Assembly (NCBI GenBank): GCA_031430645.1
Contig: JANPBY010000112.1
Span: 1-59,278 of the forward strand
DNA from: JANPBY01 sp031430645
GTDB taxonomy: Bacteria; Actinomycetota; Actinomycetes; DATJPE01
Reading direction: 5' to 3'
DNA length: 59,278 nt
Shown here: one piece after another, positions 41,811 through 50,398 of the stretch
How the letters are laid out: the number at the start of each line of letters is the position of its first letter
Numbering within the stretch: position 1 is the first letter of the stretch
Position numbers and translations under genes: made by a program
The notes under the pieces: generated by a model
What the model saw: only the letters and a program-made list of their open reading frames with translations
What the model was told of the DNA's origin: nothing
The model's database searches: none

Positions 41811-43736
41811 TCAGCCGGGGCCGAACTCCCCGATCACCGTGCCACCAAGCTCGCGAGCCACCAAATCAGCCCCGGCCAGACCAGCGTCCTCAGCGTCCTC
41901 ATCGTCGTCTGCGGCAGTGTCATCTTCCGGTCGCACGGTCGGAGTCACCAGGCGGGCACGCTCGGCGGAGGCCACGTCGACGGTTTCCTTGCCAGCCACC
42001 GGAGCGGGCGTTGACGGAGCAACAGCGCCTCGCGCCTGGACTGCTGGCTCCGGCTGAACCGACACCGGCGCGACAGCAGCAGCGGGGGCCGCGACCATTG
42101 CGGCGGTCGGGTCGAGCACGGCATCAACACGTCGATCGAGGCCGAGAACGTCAATGAGGGCCTGCTTGACGATCTCCTCGTGTCCGCTCGCCGAGAAACC
42201 GCGACGCTTGCCTTCGTTGGCAAAGGCGAGCACCAGCACCCGGTCGTCGACCGACGCCACCTGGACCTGGTCCATGAGCAGCATCCAGGTCACCCGACGG
42301 CTGTCTTTGACGCGCTCGAGTACGGCCGGCCACATCTGGCGTACGGCGTGAACATCGAGCCCGGACGTGGACTCGACACGGGAGGAGTCCGCGGCTTCGG
42401 CCGGCTCAGGGGCGGCCGGGGCCAACGCCTGTTGCGGCGGGGCAGCCCGCTGACTCTGGGAATCCGTGGCGGTGACTTGCTCGGCGTCCGCGGACGGCGA
42501 TGCGGAGGGCGCACTCGACGGCGGAGGCATGGCAGCCGCAGGTGCAGTAGGCGCAGGTGCAGTGAGCGGACCGGACACATCCAAGCGCCGCTCGAGTCGG
42601 TCCAGACGTGCGTGGGCTCCCCGGGCATCCTCATCGACGCCAGGGAGCAGGACCCGCGCGCAGACGATCTCAAGGAGCAGCCGGGGCGCGACGGCCCCCT
42701 TCATGTCGGCGAGACCGTCGTTGATCACGTCAGCGGCCCTGGTCAACTGGGCGTTGCCGAAGCGGCCCGCCTGCAAGCGCAGCCGCTCGAGCTTGTCGGC
42801 CGGCGCCCGCACGATGCCGAGCTCAGCGGCGTTGGGCACCGACTCCAGGACGAGGAGGTCACGCAGGCGTACGAGGAGGTCTTCGGCGAAGCGCCGCGGG
42901 TCGTGGCCGGTCTCAACCACCCGGTCGATGGCGCTGAACATCTCGGCCGCGTCGTGAGCCGCAAAGGCGTCGATGACCTCGTCGATGAGTGACTCCTCGC
43001 TGAACCCGAGGAGCGAAGCCGCAAGTGCGTAGGTGACCCCCTCATCGCGGGACCCGGCGGCGAGCTGGTCGAGCACCGAGAGCGAGTCGCGGACCGAGCC
43101 GGCCCCGGCCCGGACGACCAGCGCCAGGGCCGCGTCATCGATGGTCACGCCCTCTTCGGTAGCGATCCGCCTGAGGTGCCCTTCGAGCACCCTGGGAGCA
43201 ACGAGCCGGAAAGGGTAGTGGTGGGTGCGTGAGCGGATGGTCTGCAGGACCTTCTCGGGCTCGGTGGTGGCGAAGATGAACTTCAGGTGTTCGGGCGGCT
43301 CTTCTACGAGCTTGAGCAGGGCATTGAACCCTTGGGGAGACACCATGTGGGCCTCGTCGACGACATAGACCTTGAAGCGGCTCGCGACGGGCGCGAAGAA
43401 CGCCTTCTCCCGCAAGTCTCGGGCGTCGTCGACTCCGCCGTGGCTCGCTGCGTCGATCTCCACGACATCAATGCTGCCGGGGCCGTTGGGGGCCAGCTCG
43501 ACGCACGACCGGCAGGTGCCGCACGGCTCGGGGGTTGGTCCCTGCTCGCAGTTCAGGCAACGGGCCAGGATGCGGGCGCTTGAGGTCTTGCCGCAGCCCC
43601 GCGGCCCGCTGAACAGGTAGGCGTGATGCACCTTGTTGTTGCGCAGGGCCTGCTGGAGGGGTTCGGTGACGTGCTCCTGGCCGACCACCTCGGCGAAGGT
43701 CGCCGGGCGGTACTTGCGATACAGAGCGAGGGACAC
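41811..43736 (-). CDS. dnaX: DNA polymerase III subunits gamma and tau
   Basis: A 641-residue clamp-loader ATPase. The N-terminal AAA+ domain has LYRKYRPATFAEVVGQEHV, Walker A GPRGCGKTS (44-52), the zinc cysteines around 63-78 (CEQGPTPEPCGTCRSC), Walker B/DEAH-like VYVVDEAHMVS and the sensor segment FIFATTEPEKVLQTIRSRT. A clamp-loader collar follows, then a long Pro/Ala-rich linker from about 400 and a tau-like C-terminal domain. The frame is open to 43766, but GTG at 43736 begins the conserved sequence and has TAGGGT exactly 7 nt upstream, fixing the start as leaderless. It is followed by the GNAT/recR region and preceded by the SRP RNA gene. Confidence 0.96.
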   Translation of the reverse strand: MSLALYRKYRPATFAEVVGQEHVTEPLQQALRNNKVHHAYLFSGPRGCGKTSSARILARCLNCEQGPTPEPCGTCRSCVELAPNGPGSIDVVEIDAASHGGVDDARDLREKAFFAPVASRFKVYVVDEAHMVSPQGFNALLKLVEEPPEHLKFIFATTEPEKVLQTIRSRTHHYPFRLVAPRVLEGHLRRIATEEGVTIDDAALALVVRAGAGSVRDSLSVLDQLAAGSRDEGVTYALAASLLGFSEESLIDEVIDAFAAHDAAEMFSAIDRVVETGHDPRRFAEDLLVRLRDLLVLESVPNAAELGIVRAPADKLERLRLQAGRFGNAQLTRAADVINDGLADMKGAVAPRLLLEIVCARVLLPGVDEDARGAHARLDRLERRLDVSGPLTAPAPTAPAAAMPPPSSAPSASPSADAEQVTATDSQSQRAAPPQQALAPAAPEPAEAADSSRVESTSGLDVHAVRQMWPAVLERVKDSRRVTWMLLMDQVQVASVDDRVLVLAFANEGKRRGFSASGHEEIVKQALIDVLGLDRRVDAVLDPTAAMVAAPAAAVAPVSVQPEPAVQARGAVAPSTPAPVAGKETVDVASAERARLVTPTVRPEDDTAADDDEDAEDAGLAGADLVARELGGTVIGEFGPG

Positions 43737-43743
43737 GGCGGCC

Positions 43744-43749
43744 ACCCTA
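43744..43749 (-). promoter_or_regulatory. -10 element (TAGGGT) of leaderless dnaX
   Basis: On the minus strand TAGGGT is followed by 7 nt and the GTG at 43736. It supports that start over the upstream in-frame codon at 43766. Confidence 0.55.
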
Positions 43750-43806
43750 TGCGCCGGGTGGGACACCCCGGGAGGGCGACCGGTGAACGGTCACCCGGAC
43801 GTGAAG

Positions 43807-43895
43807 GGACCCCCCGCGTACCCGCCAGAGCCCACCTGCCCTTGCTGCCTTCCGGCCCTGGGGGAGTTCAGCAGGGTGACGCCACGCGAGGGGTC
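43807..43895 (-). ncRNA. ffs: Signal recognition particle RNA (4.5S-type)
   Basis: The small bacterial SRP RNA, which pairs with Ffh to target membrane proteins. On the minus strand the conserved domain IV is clear: CAGGGCCGGAAGGCAGC followed by AAGGGCAGG, with the GGAA tetraloop. Outer arms GACCCCTCGCG and CGCGGGGGGTC close a long hairpin. The 5' end at 43895 is placed 7 nt after a TACGAT element; the 3' end is approximate to within several bases. It lies between dnaX and a tRNA-Ser gene, a usual actinobacterial position. Confidence 0.92.
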
Positions 43896-43902
43896 GGCGC
43901 TT

Positions 43903-43908
43903 ATCGTA
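43903..43908 (-). promoter_or_regulatory. -10 element (TACGAT) of the SRP RNA gene
   Basis: On the minus strand TACGAT lies 7 nt before the G at 43895 that begins the SRP RNA hairpin, the expected distance for a transcription start. Confidence 0.6.
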
Positions 43909-43940
43909 CGGGCTCAGCCAACCCCGCCCTGCGCGGGGAT

Positions 43941-43970
43941 TTCCGAGCCGCCGGGAACCGCCGGTATCCT
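43941..43970 (+). promoter_or_regulatory. Promoter of tRNA-Ser(GGA)
   Basis: A -35-like TTCCGA (43941-43946), an 18-nt spacer and a -10 TATCCT (43965-43970) stand before the tRNA. The 7 nt CCTCGAC between the -10 and the tRNA, together with the -10 and four bases before it (17 nt in all), are identical to those before the second tRNA-Ser. Confidence 0.65.
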
Positions 43971-43977
43971 CCTCGAC

Positions 43978-44065
43978 GGAGGATTCGCATAGTGGCCGAG
44001 TGCGCACGCTTGGAAAGCGTGTAGGGGGAAACCTCTCGGGGGTTCGAATCCCCCATCCTCCGCCA
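43978..44065 (+). tRNA. tRNA-Ser, anticodon GGA
   Basis: A class II tRNA of 88 nt. The acceptor arms GGAGGAT (43978-43984) and ATCCTCC (44055-44061) pair perfectly, followed by G and an encoded CCA. The anticodon stem CACGC/GCGTG encloses TTGGAAA, giving anticodon GGA (reads UCC and UCU). A long variable arm and the T-loop GGTTCGAATCC are present, as expected for serine. The predicted transcription start falls on the first tRNA base. Confidence 0.98.
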
Positions 44066-44073
44066 CCCGACCT

Positions 44074-44120
44074 TGCGTCCGACCAACCGTGGCGTATTAC
44101 CCACCAGTTGGTCGGACGCA
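44074..44120. terminator. Bidirectional hairpin between tRNA-Ser and the HerA-like gene
   Basis: A perfect 14-bp inverted repeat, TGCGTCCGACCAAC (44074-44087) and GTTGGTCGGACGCA (44107-44120), with a 19-nt loop, sits between the tRNA end and the stop of the convergent ATPase gene. There is no T-run, but its position between convergent units suggests transcription termination in both directions. Confidence 0.7.
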
Positions 44121-44131
44121 GGGAAATCGCG

Positions 44132-45718
44132 TCAGCGGCGGCGCTTGGCGGTGCCGAACAGCCCTCGGACGATCTCCCGGCCCAGGGTGGTGGCCGCTGC
44201 GGCCGCAAAAACCTTCACGGTCTTGCTCGTCTGCGATTCCGGCTCGCGTCGCGCCTGCACCTCGGCAGGTGCCGGCTCGGGAGGCAGCGGGGGGTACGGC
44301 GAGTCCGCCGGTGCTGTGTCCGCCGGTGCGGGTGCCTCCTCCACTTGCGCCGCTGCAAGACGGGAGGTGAGTCGCTCATAGGCGGACTCCCGGTCGATCG
44401 CCACGCCGTACTTCGGCCACAGCTGCGACGCGGCCACCATCTGCTGCATGACGGCAGCGTCGGTGGGAGCCATTAGGGACTGCGGGGCCTGCATGCGGGT
44501 CCATGCAACCGGCGTGGGCGCTCCGCGTTCGGACAAGACCGTGACGATGGCCTCGCCGATGCCGAGCTGGGTGAGCACCTCCTCGAGGTCGTACGTCGAC
44601 CTCGGGAAGGTCGACACCGTGGCGCGCAAGGCTTTCGCGTCGTCAGGGGTGAAAGCACGCAACGCGTGTTGCACCCGGTTTCCGAGCTGAGCGAGTACGT
44701 CTCCAGGGACGTCCTTTGGGGTCTGGGTCACGAAGAACACACCGACACCCTTGGACCGGATCAGCCGCACCGTCTGGGTCACCTGGGTCAGGAAGTCCTT
44801 GGAAGCGCCGGTAAAAAGCAGGTGAGCCTCGTCGAAGAAGAACACCAGCTTGGGCTTGTCGACATCGCCAACCTCGGGGAGATCCTGGAACAGGTCGGCG
44901 AGCAGCCACATCAGGAATGTCGAGAACAGCGCCGGCCGGTCCACCAACGAGGGCAGCTCGAGCACCGACACCACCCCTCGGCCGTCCGGCGCCAACCGCA
45001 GCAGCTCGCTGGTGTCGAACTCCGGTTCACCGAAGAAGATGTCGGCGCCCTGGTCCTGGAAGCCGATGAGCTCGCGCAGGATCACTCCCGCCGTGGCCTT
45101 CGATAGCCCGCCGAGCTCGGTCAGTTCAGCCTTGCCCTCCTCGCTCACCAGGTGGGCCACGACAGCCCGCAGGTCCTTGAGGTCGAGCAGCGCGAGCCCG
45201 GCCGCATCGGCGTAGTGGAACACCAGGCCCAGGCATGACTCCTGGGTCTCGTTGAGTCCCAGCACCTTGGACAGGAGCACCGGTCCGAAGGACGTGATGC
45301 TGACCCGGATCGGGACGCCCGTCCCCTCTCCGCCGAGCGCATAGAACTCCACCGGGTAGGACATCCCGGTCCAGGCCTGACCGACCTCTGCGGCACGCGT
45401 GGCCGTCCGTTCACTCACGGCCCCAGGCGTCGCCATGCCCGACAGATCGCCCTTGATATCGGCGAGGAAGACGGGCACCCCGTTCTCGGAGAGTTGTTCA
45501 GCCAAGCGTTGCAGCGTCTTGGTCTTCCCTGTTCCGGTCGCACCCGCCACTAGACCGTGCCGACTCACCATGGCCAGCGGGATGCGCACCTTCGCTTCAG
45601 GGGCGGAGTCGGTGCCGTCGACGACCAGGGCGCCGACCTCGAGGGCGGCTCCGGCAAAGCCGTACCCCCTGGTCACGAGCTCGACGACAGAGACCTCGAC
45701 ATCCTTTGCGTCGGCCAC
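44132..45718 (-). CDS. HerA-like helicase/ATPase (DUF853 family)
   Basis: A 528-residue AAA+/FtsK-HerA-like ATPase. The Walker A motif GLVAGATGTGKTKTLQRLAE lies near residues 55-74, Walker B in KLVFFFDEAHLLFTGA, and the sensor-like VFFVTQTPKDVPGDVLAQLG follows. The protein ends in a Pro/Ala-rich linker and a short helical tail ending RGLFGTAKRRR. Members pump or unwind DNA in repair or conjugation-related roles, but those of the DUF853 type are not characterised. The GTG start has AGGAGA 6 nt upstream. It stands alone between a tRNA gene and a divergent small gene. Confidence 0.88.
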   Translation of the reverse strand: MADAKDVEVSVVELVTRGYGFAGAALEVGALVVDGTDSAPEAKVRIPLAMVSRHGLVAGATGTGKTKTLQRLAEQLSENGVPVFLADIKGDLSGMATPGAVSERTATRAAEVGQAWTGMSYPVEFYALGGEGTGVPIRVSITSFGPVLLSKVLGLNETQESCLGLVFHYADAAGLALLDLKDLRAVVAHLVSEEGKAELTELGGLSKATAGVILRELIGFQDQGADIFFGEPEFDTSELLRLAPDGRGVVSVLELPSLVDRPALFSTFLMWLLADLFQDLPEVGDVDKPKLVFFFDEAHLLFTGASKDFLTQVTQTVRLIRSKGVGVFFVTQTPKDVPGDVLAQLGNRVQHALRAFTPDDAKALRATVSTFPRSTYDLEEVLTQLGIGEAIVTVLSERGAPTPVAWTRMQAPQSLMAPTDAAVMQQMVAASQLWPKYGVAIDRESAYERLTSRLAAAQVEEAPAPADTAPADSPYPPLPPEPAPAEVQARREPESQTSKTVKVFAAAAATTLGREIVRGLFGTAKRRR

Positions 45719-45794
45719 GAAAACTCTCCTCGATTGGGTTGCGTCACAGCAAGGAACAGACTCGCCGCCCGGACCGCCACCCTAGGCCGCCGCC

Positions 45795-45800
45795 TAGACT
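45795..45800 (+). promoter_or_regulatory. -10 element (TAGACT) of a leaderless small gene
   Basis: TAGACT is followed by 7 nt (GCGGCGC) and the GTG at 45808, with no ribosome binding site. Confidence 0.6.
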
Positions 45801-45807
45801 GCGGCGC

Positions 45808-46170
45808 GTGATCTTCCTCCGGGTCGGTGACGGACGCCCCTATCCCGAGCACGGCCTGTCCGCGCGAGACTGGTCGGCGATCCCGCCCCGACAGGTGCGG
45901 TTGGCCGAGCTGGTGACCACCAAGCGCGCCCTCGATCTGGAGACGCTGCTCGCGGCAGACGCGACCATCTTCGGCGATTTGTTCTGCCACGTCGTGCGCT
46001 GGTCGGGGGACCTCTACCTCGAGGACGGCCTCCATCGCGCGGTACGTGCTGCGCTGCAGCAGCGCCACGTCATCCATGCGCGGGTGCTCGATGTCGATGC
46101 CCTGCCCGGCATCGTTGCGGCATCCGGCGCGGGGCGTCGCAACCCCTCGAGCGAGGGCACCACCGCGTAG
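45808..46170 (+). CDS. Conserved actinobacterial protein of unknown function
   Basis: A 120-residue protein widely conserved in actinobacteria and sometimes labelled a VapB-like antitoxin, for which I see no support here. Conserved stretches are IFLRVGDGRPYPEHGLSARD, VRLAELVTTKRALDLETLLA, and DLYLEDGLHRAVRAALQQRH, after which the tail is variable. It is probably a small soluble protein. The GTG is leaderless (TAGACT 7 nt upstream). It is followed 10 nt later by another leaderless gene in the same direction. No toxin gene is adjacent. Confidence 0.82.
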   Translation: MIFLRVGDGRPYPEHGLSARDWSAIPPRQVRLAELVTTKRALDLETLLAADATIFGDLFCHVVRWSGDLYLEDGLHRAVRAALQQRHVIHARVLDVDALPGIVAASGAGRRNPSSEGTTA

Positions 46171-46173
46171 ATT
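46168..46173 (+). promoter_or_regulatory. -10 element (TAGATT) of the LytR_C gene, within the end of the previous gene
   Basis: TAGATT is followed by GGTCGCA (7 nt) and the ATG at 46181. The element includes the TAG stop codon of the preceding gene, so the second gene seems to have its own leaderless promoter. Confidence 0.6.
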
Positions 46174-46180
46174 GGTCGCA

Positions 46181-46774
46181 ATGAGCACGCTGACACCGAG
46201 CGGTGGACGAACCAGACGACGAGGCGGGGCCGTACCCGTGATCTTCGTCGGTGTCCTCGCGCTCGTGATTGGGGCGGGCGTCGGGTGGTACCTCACCAAC
46301 CGGGAACCCGCACCTGCCGCAGCACCCTCCGTGAGTGGCTGCCCATCACCCCAGACCTCGACGTCGCTCGAGGCATCGGGCTCTCCCGGGGTCTCGGGAT
46401 CGCCCAAGGCCTCAGCCACACCACGCCCTTTGCCCCTGCCGAGCACCATCACTGTGGACGTCCTCAACGCAACTGATCGTCAAGGCCTAGCCAAGACCAC
46501 GGCCAAGCAGCTCAAGGACCGCGGATTCATCATCGACGACATCGCCAACGACCCGAAGAACGGGAGCGTCAACGTGTCGGCCGAGGTCCGCCACGGCAAG
46601 AAGGGCAAGAGCCAGGCCACGGTTGTGGCTGCCCAAGTGCCCGGATCCACGTTGGTGCTGGACAAGCGCACCGATAAGACGGTGTCCCTGGCCATCGGGG
46701 AGGCCTACGACGGGCTGGCGACACCCGAGCAGGTGGCAGCAGCGCTCGCGCCTTCTCCCTCCCCCACCTGCTGA
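46181..46774 (+). CDS. LytR C-terminal domain-containing membrane protein
   Basis: A 197-residue membrane-anchored protein. After a basic cytoplasmic start there is one span (VPVIFVGVLALVIGAGVGWYL, about 18-38), a Ser/Pro-rich external linker (EASGSPGVSGSPKASATPRP) and a LytR_C domain (ITVDVLNATDRQGLAKTTAK; QLKDRGFIIDDIANDP) of about 90 residues. This domain occurs at the end of LytR-CpsA-Psr cell-wall ligases and alone in actinobacterial proteins; a role at the wall is likely but unproven. It is leaderless by its promoter spacing and ends before a hairpin. Confidence 0.86.
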   Translation: MSTLTPSGGRTRRRGGAVPVIFVGVLALVIGAGVGWYLTNREPAPAAAPSVSGCPSPQTSTSLEASGSPGVSGSPKASATPRPLPLPSTITVDVLNATDRQGLAKTTAKQLKDRGFIIDDIANDPKNGSVNVSAEVRHGKKGKSQATVVAAQVPGSTLVLDKRTDKTVSLAIGEAYDGLATPEQVAAALAPSPSPTC

Positions 46775-46779
46775 CACCA

Positions 46780-46827
46780 CAACGTCCGAGCCATCGAGCG
46801 CTATAGGCCACGTTTAGTCGGACGTTG
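46780..46827. terminator. Hairpin between convergent genes
   Basis: CAACGTCCGA (46780-46789) and its perfect inverse TCGGACGTTG (46818-46827) flank 28 nt just after the LytR_C gene and before the stop of the convergent aminotransferase fusion. Outer CACC/GGTG bases extend the stem. It probably terminates transcription from one or both sides; the loop is long. Confidence 0.55.
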
Positions 46828-46844
46828 GTGACGCTGAGGCGCGG

Positions 46845-49184
46845 CTAGGCGTCGATGCTGTCGCTCAGGCTCCCGCACAAAGCGTCCACGAACTGCGGCA
46901 CCTCCTCGACGGTGAACGCCAGCGGTGGTCTGACCTTGAGCACGTTCCCGTGTCGGCCGCAGGTGCCGACGAGAACCTGCCGTTGTCGCATGCCCTCCTT
47001 GACCGCGGACGCCAGGCGGGGGTGCGGCTCCTTGCTCGTCGGGTCTGTGACCAGCTCGATCCCGTTGGCCAGGCCCATCCCTCGGACATCACCGATAACG
47101 GGAAACGTCTCCTTCAGGTGACGTACGGCGTGCCGGAGGGCATCGCCAGCAGCTTGCGTACGAGGGAGCACGTGCTCGTCGGCGAGGACGTCGAGCACGG
47201 CGTGTGCTGCGGCCACCGACACCGGGTTGCCACCGAAGGTGGAGAAGAAGACCGTGCCTCGGGCGAACTGCTCGGCGATCTCTCGGCGGGTGATGACCGC
47301 CGCAACCGGATGGCCGTTGCCCATCGGCTTTCCCAGGGTCACGAAGTCGGGCTGGATGCCGGTGCGCTGGTAGGACCACATCGCATCGCCCGTACGCCCA
47401 TGACCGCCCTGGACCTCATCCGCGATCCACAGTCCGCCGGCTTCGCGGGTCATCCGAACCAGCGCTTGGACGTGGGTTGGGTCGAGGTCGCGGAACCCGT
47501 CGCTGGTGACGACCCCGTCGAGGATCGTCGCAGCGGGCGCGAGCCCGCGCAGGCTCAGGTTCTCCAGGGCTGCAGCGAAGTCCTCCGTCCCGAGGTGCTC
47601 GCCGCGGTAGTGGTCCTGTGGCATCCAGGTCTCGACGTGGGTGGGCTTGCCCTCGGGCCCCCAGCACTCCGGGGAGAGGGCCGCGATCGGCTCACTGATG
47701 CCGTGATAGGCGAAGTCAGTGCACAGCCCGCCGGTGTTGCCGGTGAAGGCCACAGCCATCCGCCAGGCGAGGTCGTTGGCCTCGGACCCGGAGTTGACGA
47801 ACATCACGGTGTCGAGGTCGCCGCCGCACTCCGCGACGAGGCGTTCGGCCAGCTCGACGACAGAGGTGTGCAGATAGCGCATATTGGTGTTGAGCACGCG
47901 GGCCTGCCTGGCGATCGCTTCGACGACCCGCGGATGCGTGTGACCCACACAAGGAACGTTGTTGTAGGCGTCGAGGTAGGTGACGTCGTCGACGTCAGTC
48001 ATCCACACGCCTCGCGCGCTGACCATCTGGATCGGCGCTTCGTAGGACAGCGCTTCGAGGGCCGGGCCCATCACCTGCGACCGACGTACGACCAGGTCGG
48101 CATCAGGCACCCGCATCCCGGCACCGCCCAACTCGGCCGGAAGGGCCTGCCAGCCTGTGGCGAGGAAGGTCTCCAAGGTGGCCAGGGACACGGGGTTGTA
48201 GCGCTCGGCGAAGTCGGCGTCCTCCAGCCCTCGGGCGGAGCGCCACGAGCTGATCGCGACGGTGACGGCGCAGCGGGCCGCCCACAGGTCGCCGAGCAGA
48301 TCAAGCTCGACCGGCTCCAGCGGCGTGACCCGCTGGTAGCCGTCAAGGAGCAGTCGGGCGGCACGGTAGAGCTCGACGCCTTGGCGACCTACTGCGAGCG
48401 AGTCGAGGACCGGCGCGAGATCAGCCGCCAGCGCAGAGTGGCTCATGTCGCCGAAGTCGATGATCCCGCTGATGAACCCGCGCTCGTCGAGCAACACGTT
48501 GTCGAGGGTCAGGTCACCGTGCACCGCCTGGGCACGCAGGGAGGGCCAGACCGGGATGACCACCTCCTCGAACCGGTCGAGTACGTCGGCGACGATGCCG
48601 CGCAGCTCAGGGTCGCGCACGTCGGCCAGCATCGGCCGGCAGGTCAGTGCGTGCTGGACATCCCACGGCATGGTCCGCTGCATGCTGGGGTGGAAGAAGC
48701 CGCGCAGCGCTCTCGTGAGCCGGGCGCTCGTCTCTCCCCAGGCGATGATCGCCTCATCGGAGAGCTCGCTTGCCTCAGTACGGGCTCCGCCGGGGAGCAC
48801 GTCGTAGATCCGCACCCAATGGGTGCCGCCGTCCCCCTCGACTGCGACGCGCCGCGTTGTCGGATCCTGCGGTGCTGAACTGTCGGGAGCCGCACGTGGC
48901 ACGGCGACCGGCAACTCCGGGTCGACCCGCCCGATGTGCAGTACAGCCAACGCTTCCATGTCGAGGATCGCAGGGTCCTCGGCTGCGTTGGACACCTTCA
49001 TCACGGCGACCGGGACCGCGTCCGGAGCGAGGAGGAGGAAGGTTTGGTCGCGCTCACTGCCAAGGTTGCGGGAGGAATCAGCCAAGACGCCAAAGGACGC
49101 GTCAGCCAGTCCGACGGCCTGCTCCTCGTTGAAGTCAGGTCGGGGGCTGGCCAGGACCATGTCGATGCTCTGCTCGCTGCTCAC
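46845..49184 (-). CDS. Phosphotransferase-class III aminotransferase fusion
   Basis: A 779-residue two-enzyme protein. The N-terminal ~345 residues are an APH/choline-kinase-like phosphotransferase with the catalytic loop AVHGDLTLDNVLLDE and metal-binding IIDFGDMSH. From about residue 360 a full class III PLP enzyme follows: NNVPCVGHTHPRVVEAI, MFVNSGSEANDLAWRMAVAF, WIADEVQGGHGRTGD and VTLGKPMGNGHP with the PLP lysine. In animals and bacteria similar kinases and PLP phospho-lyases act in sequence on hydroxylysine or ethanolamine, so a kinase/phospho-lyase pair in one chain is the best guess. The GTG appears leaderless (TATCGT 6 nt upstream). Confidence 0.9.
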   Translation of the reverse strand: MSSEQSIDMVLASPRPDFNEEQAVGLADASFGVLADSSRNLGSERDQTFLLLAPDAVPVAVMKVSNAAEDPAILDMEALAVLHIGRVDPELPVAVPRAAPDSSAPQDPTTRRVAVEGDGGTHWVRIYDVLPGGARTEASELSDEAIIAWGETSARLTRALRGFFHPSMQRTMPWDVQHALTCRPMLADVRDPELRGIVADVLDRFEEVVIPVWPSLRAQAVHGDLTLDNVLLDERGFISGIIDFGDMSHSALAADLAPVLDSLAVGRQGVELYRAARLLLDGYQRVTPLEPVELDLLGDLWAARCAVTVAISSWRSARGLEDADFAERYNPVSLATLETFLATGWQALPAELGGAGMRVPDADLVVRRSQVMGPALEALSYEAPIQMVSARGVWMTDVDDVTYLDAYNNVPCVGHTHPRVVEAIARQARVLNTNMRYLHTSVVELAERLVAECGGDLDTVMFVNSGSEANDLAWRMAVAFTGNTGGLCTDFAYHGISEPIAALSPECWGPEGKPTHVETWMPQDHYRGEHLGTEDFAAALENLSLRGLAPAATILDGVVTSDGFRDLDPTHVQALVRMTREAGGLWIADEVQGGHGRTGDAMWSYQRTGIQPDFVTLGKPMGNGHPVAAVITRREIAEQFARGTVFFSTFGGNPVSVAAAHAVLDVLADEHVLPRTQAAGDALRHAVRHLKETFPVIGDVRGMGLANGIELVTDPTSKEPHPRLASAVKEGMRQRQVLVGTCGRHGNVLKVRPPLAFTVEEVPQFVDALCGSLSDSIDA

Positions 49185-49190
49185 TCCGGC

Positions 49191-49196
49191 ACGATA
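49191..49196 (-). promoter_or_regulatory. -10 element (TATCGT) of the kinase-aminotransferase fusion
   Basis: On the minus strand TATCGT is followed by 6 nt and the GTG at 49184, with no ribosome binding site. Confidence 0.5.
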
Positions 49197-49435
49197 GGGC
49201 GTCAGGCCGGGGTGGGCGTTGCGGCGCCGGCGAACTTCTCCTTGAGCTCACCACCGACACCACACGCGATTACGTTCCACGAACGCCAAAATGAACGACA
49301 CCTGGGCACTTGAAGGACAACAGCTGCCAGCGCCGCCGCAGGTCACAGGTCCGCCACAAACCGTCCCACGGCCACGGCGTGTGTGTAGCCTGCCGCCAAC
49401 TGAACGGCGTACGACTCGACCAACCTGGAGATGAC

Positions 49436-50365
49436 ATGCGACGCAACCCCCTCCCGCTGATCGCCGCACTGACCACAGGTGTCGTCCTGGCGCTCTCGGG
49501 CTGCGGGAGCTCCGGCGGCACGACAGCCACCGGGCCAACGCCGTCGGGGTCGGGTGCCACGGGTGCAGCAGTCTGCGCTGGGGTCGACGCAGCGGGCACG
49601 GACGAGCTGGCCAGTATCTGCAAGGCGGGCAAGATCGTCGTCTCCACCGACCCTGCCTACCCGCCGCAGTCGTCCCTTAACGACTCCACGGGTGAGTACG
49701 AGGGCTTTGACATCGACGTTGCCAACGAGATCGCCAAGCGGCTCGGCGTCGAGGTCGAGTGGACGGCGCCGTCCTGGGACGTCATCACCGCGGGAGGCTG
49801 GAACGGTCGTTGGGACATGTCGGTCGGCTCGATGTCGGTGACCGAGGACCGGGCCAAGGTGCTTGACTTCTCCCCCGCCTACTACTACACGCCCGCTGCC
49901 GTCGCGGTTCACAAGGACAACACGACGGTCAACGACCTCACCACCGACCTGGACGGCAAGAAGGTTGGGGTCTGCGCCTCCTGCACCTATGAGTCGTTCC
50001 TCAACAAGAATCTCGCGATCCCGGGCTACACCTTCGACTTCGTCGTCGACGACGCTAAGGCCACCGGGTACGACACCGACACGACTGCCGTGCAGGATCT
50101 CGCGCTCGGCGACGGACAGCGCCTCGACGCGGTCATCTCGGCCCTGACCGTGCTCGAAGGGTCGATCAAAGCTGGGGCCCCGATCAAGATCGTCGGCGAC
50201 CCGTTGTTCTACGAGCCGCTGGCCGTCGCCTTCGACAAGAAGGTCGACAGCACGAGCCTCACGGCGGCGGTCAGCAAGATCGTCGACGAGATGCACGCGG
50301 ACGGCACCCTGACCGAGCTCTCGAACAAGTGGTACGAAGGCATCGACTACACGACCGCTCAGTGA
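49436..50365 (+). CDS. Amino-acid ABC transporter substrate-binding lipoprotein
   Basis: A 309-residue periplasmic-binding-protein-type lipoprotein. Residues 1-22 form a signal peptide ending in a lipobox (LALSGC), so it is anchored outside the membrane by its cysteine. The family 3 binding domain follows: GKIVVSTDPAYPPQSS, the conserved GFDIDVANEIAKRLGVEVEW, WDMSVGSMSVTEDRAKVLDF and a C-terminal LSNKWYEGIDY. It catches polar amino acids for the downstream permease and ATPase. The ATG at 49436 has GGAG about 6 nt upstream. A gap of 33 nt separates it from the permease gene. Confidence 0.93.
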   Translation: MRRNPLPLIAALTTGVVLALSGCGSSGGTTATGPTPSGSGATGAAVCAGVDAAGTDELASICKAGKIVVSTDPAYPPQSSLNDSTGEYEGFDIDVANEIAKRLGVEVEWTAPSWDVITAGGWNGRWDMSVGSMSVTEDRAKVLDFSPAYYYTPAAVAVHKDNTTVNDLTTDLDGKKVGVCASCTYESFLNKNLAIPGYTFDFVVDDAKATGYDTDTTAVQDLALGDGQRLDAVISALTVLEGSIKAGAPIKIVGDPLFYEPLAVAFDKKVDSTSLTAAVSKIVDEMHADGTLTELSNKWYEGIDYTTAQ

Positions 50366-50398
50366 CGTGATGCTGCTGCACGGCGTGGCAGGACGACC

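Noticed and set aside
46950..48878. 642-codon plus-strand frame opposite the kinase-aminotransferase fusion
   Set aside because: Shadow of the minus-strand gene, which carries all catalytic motifs of two enzyme families.
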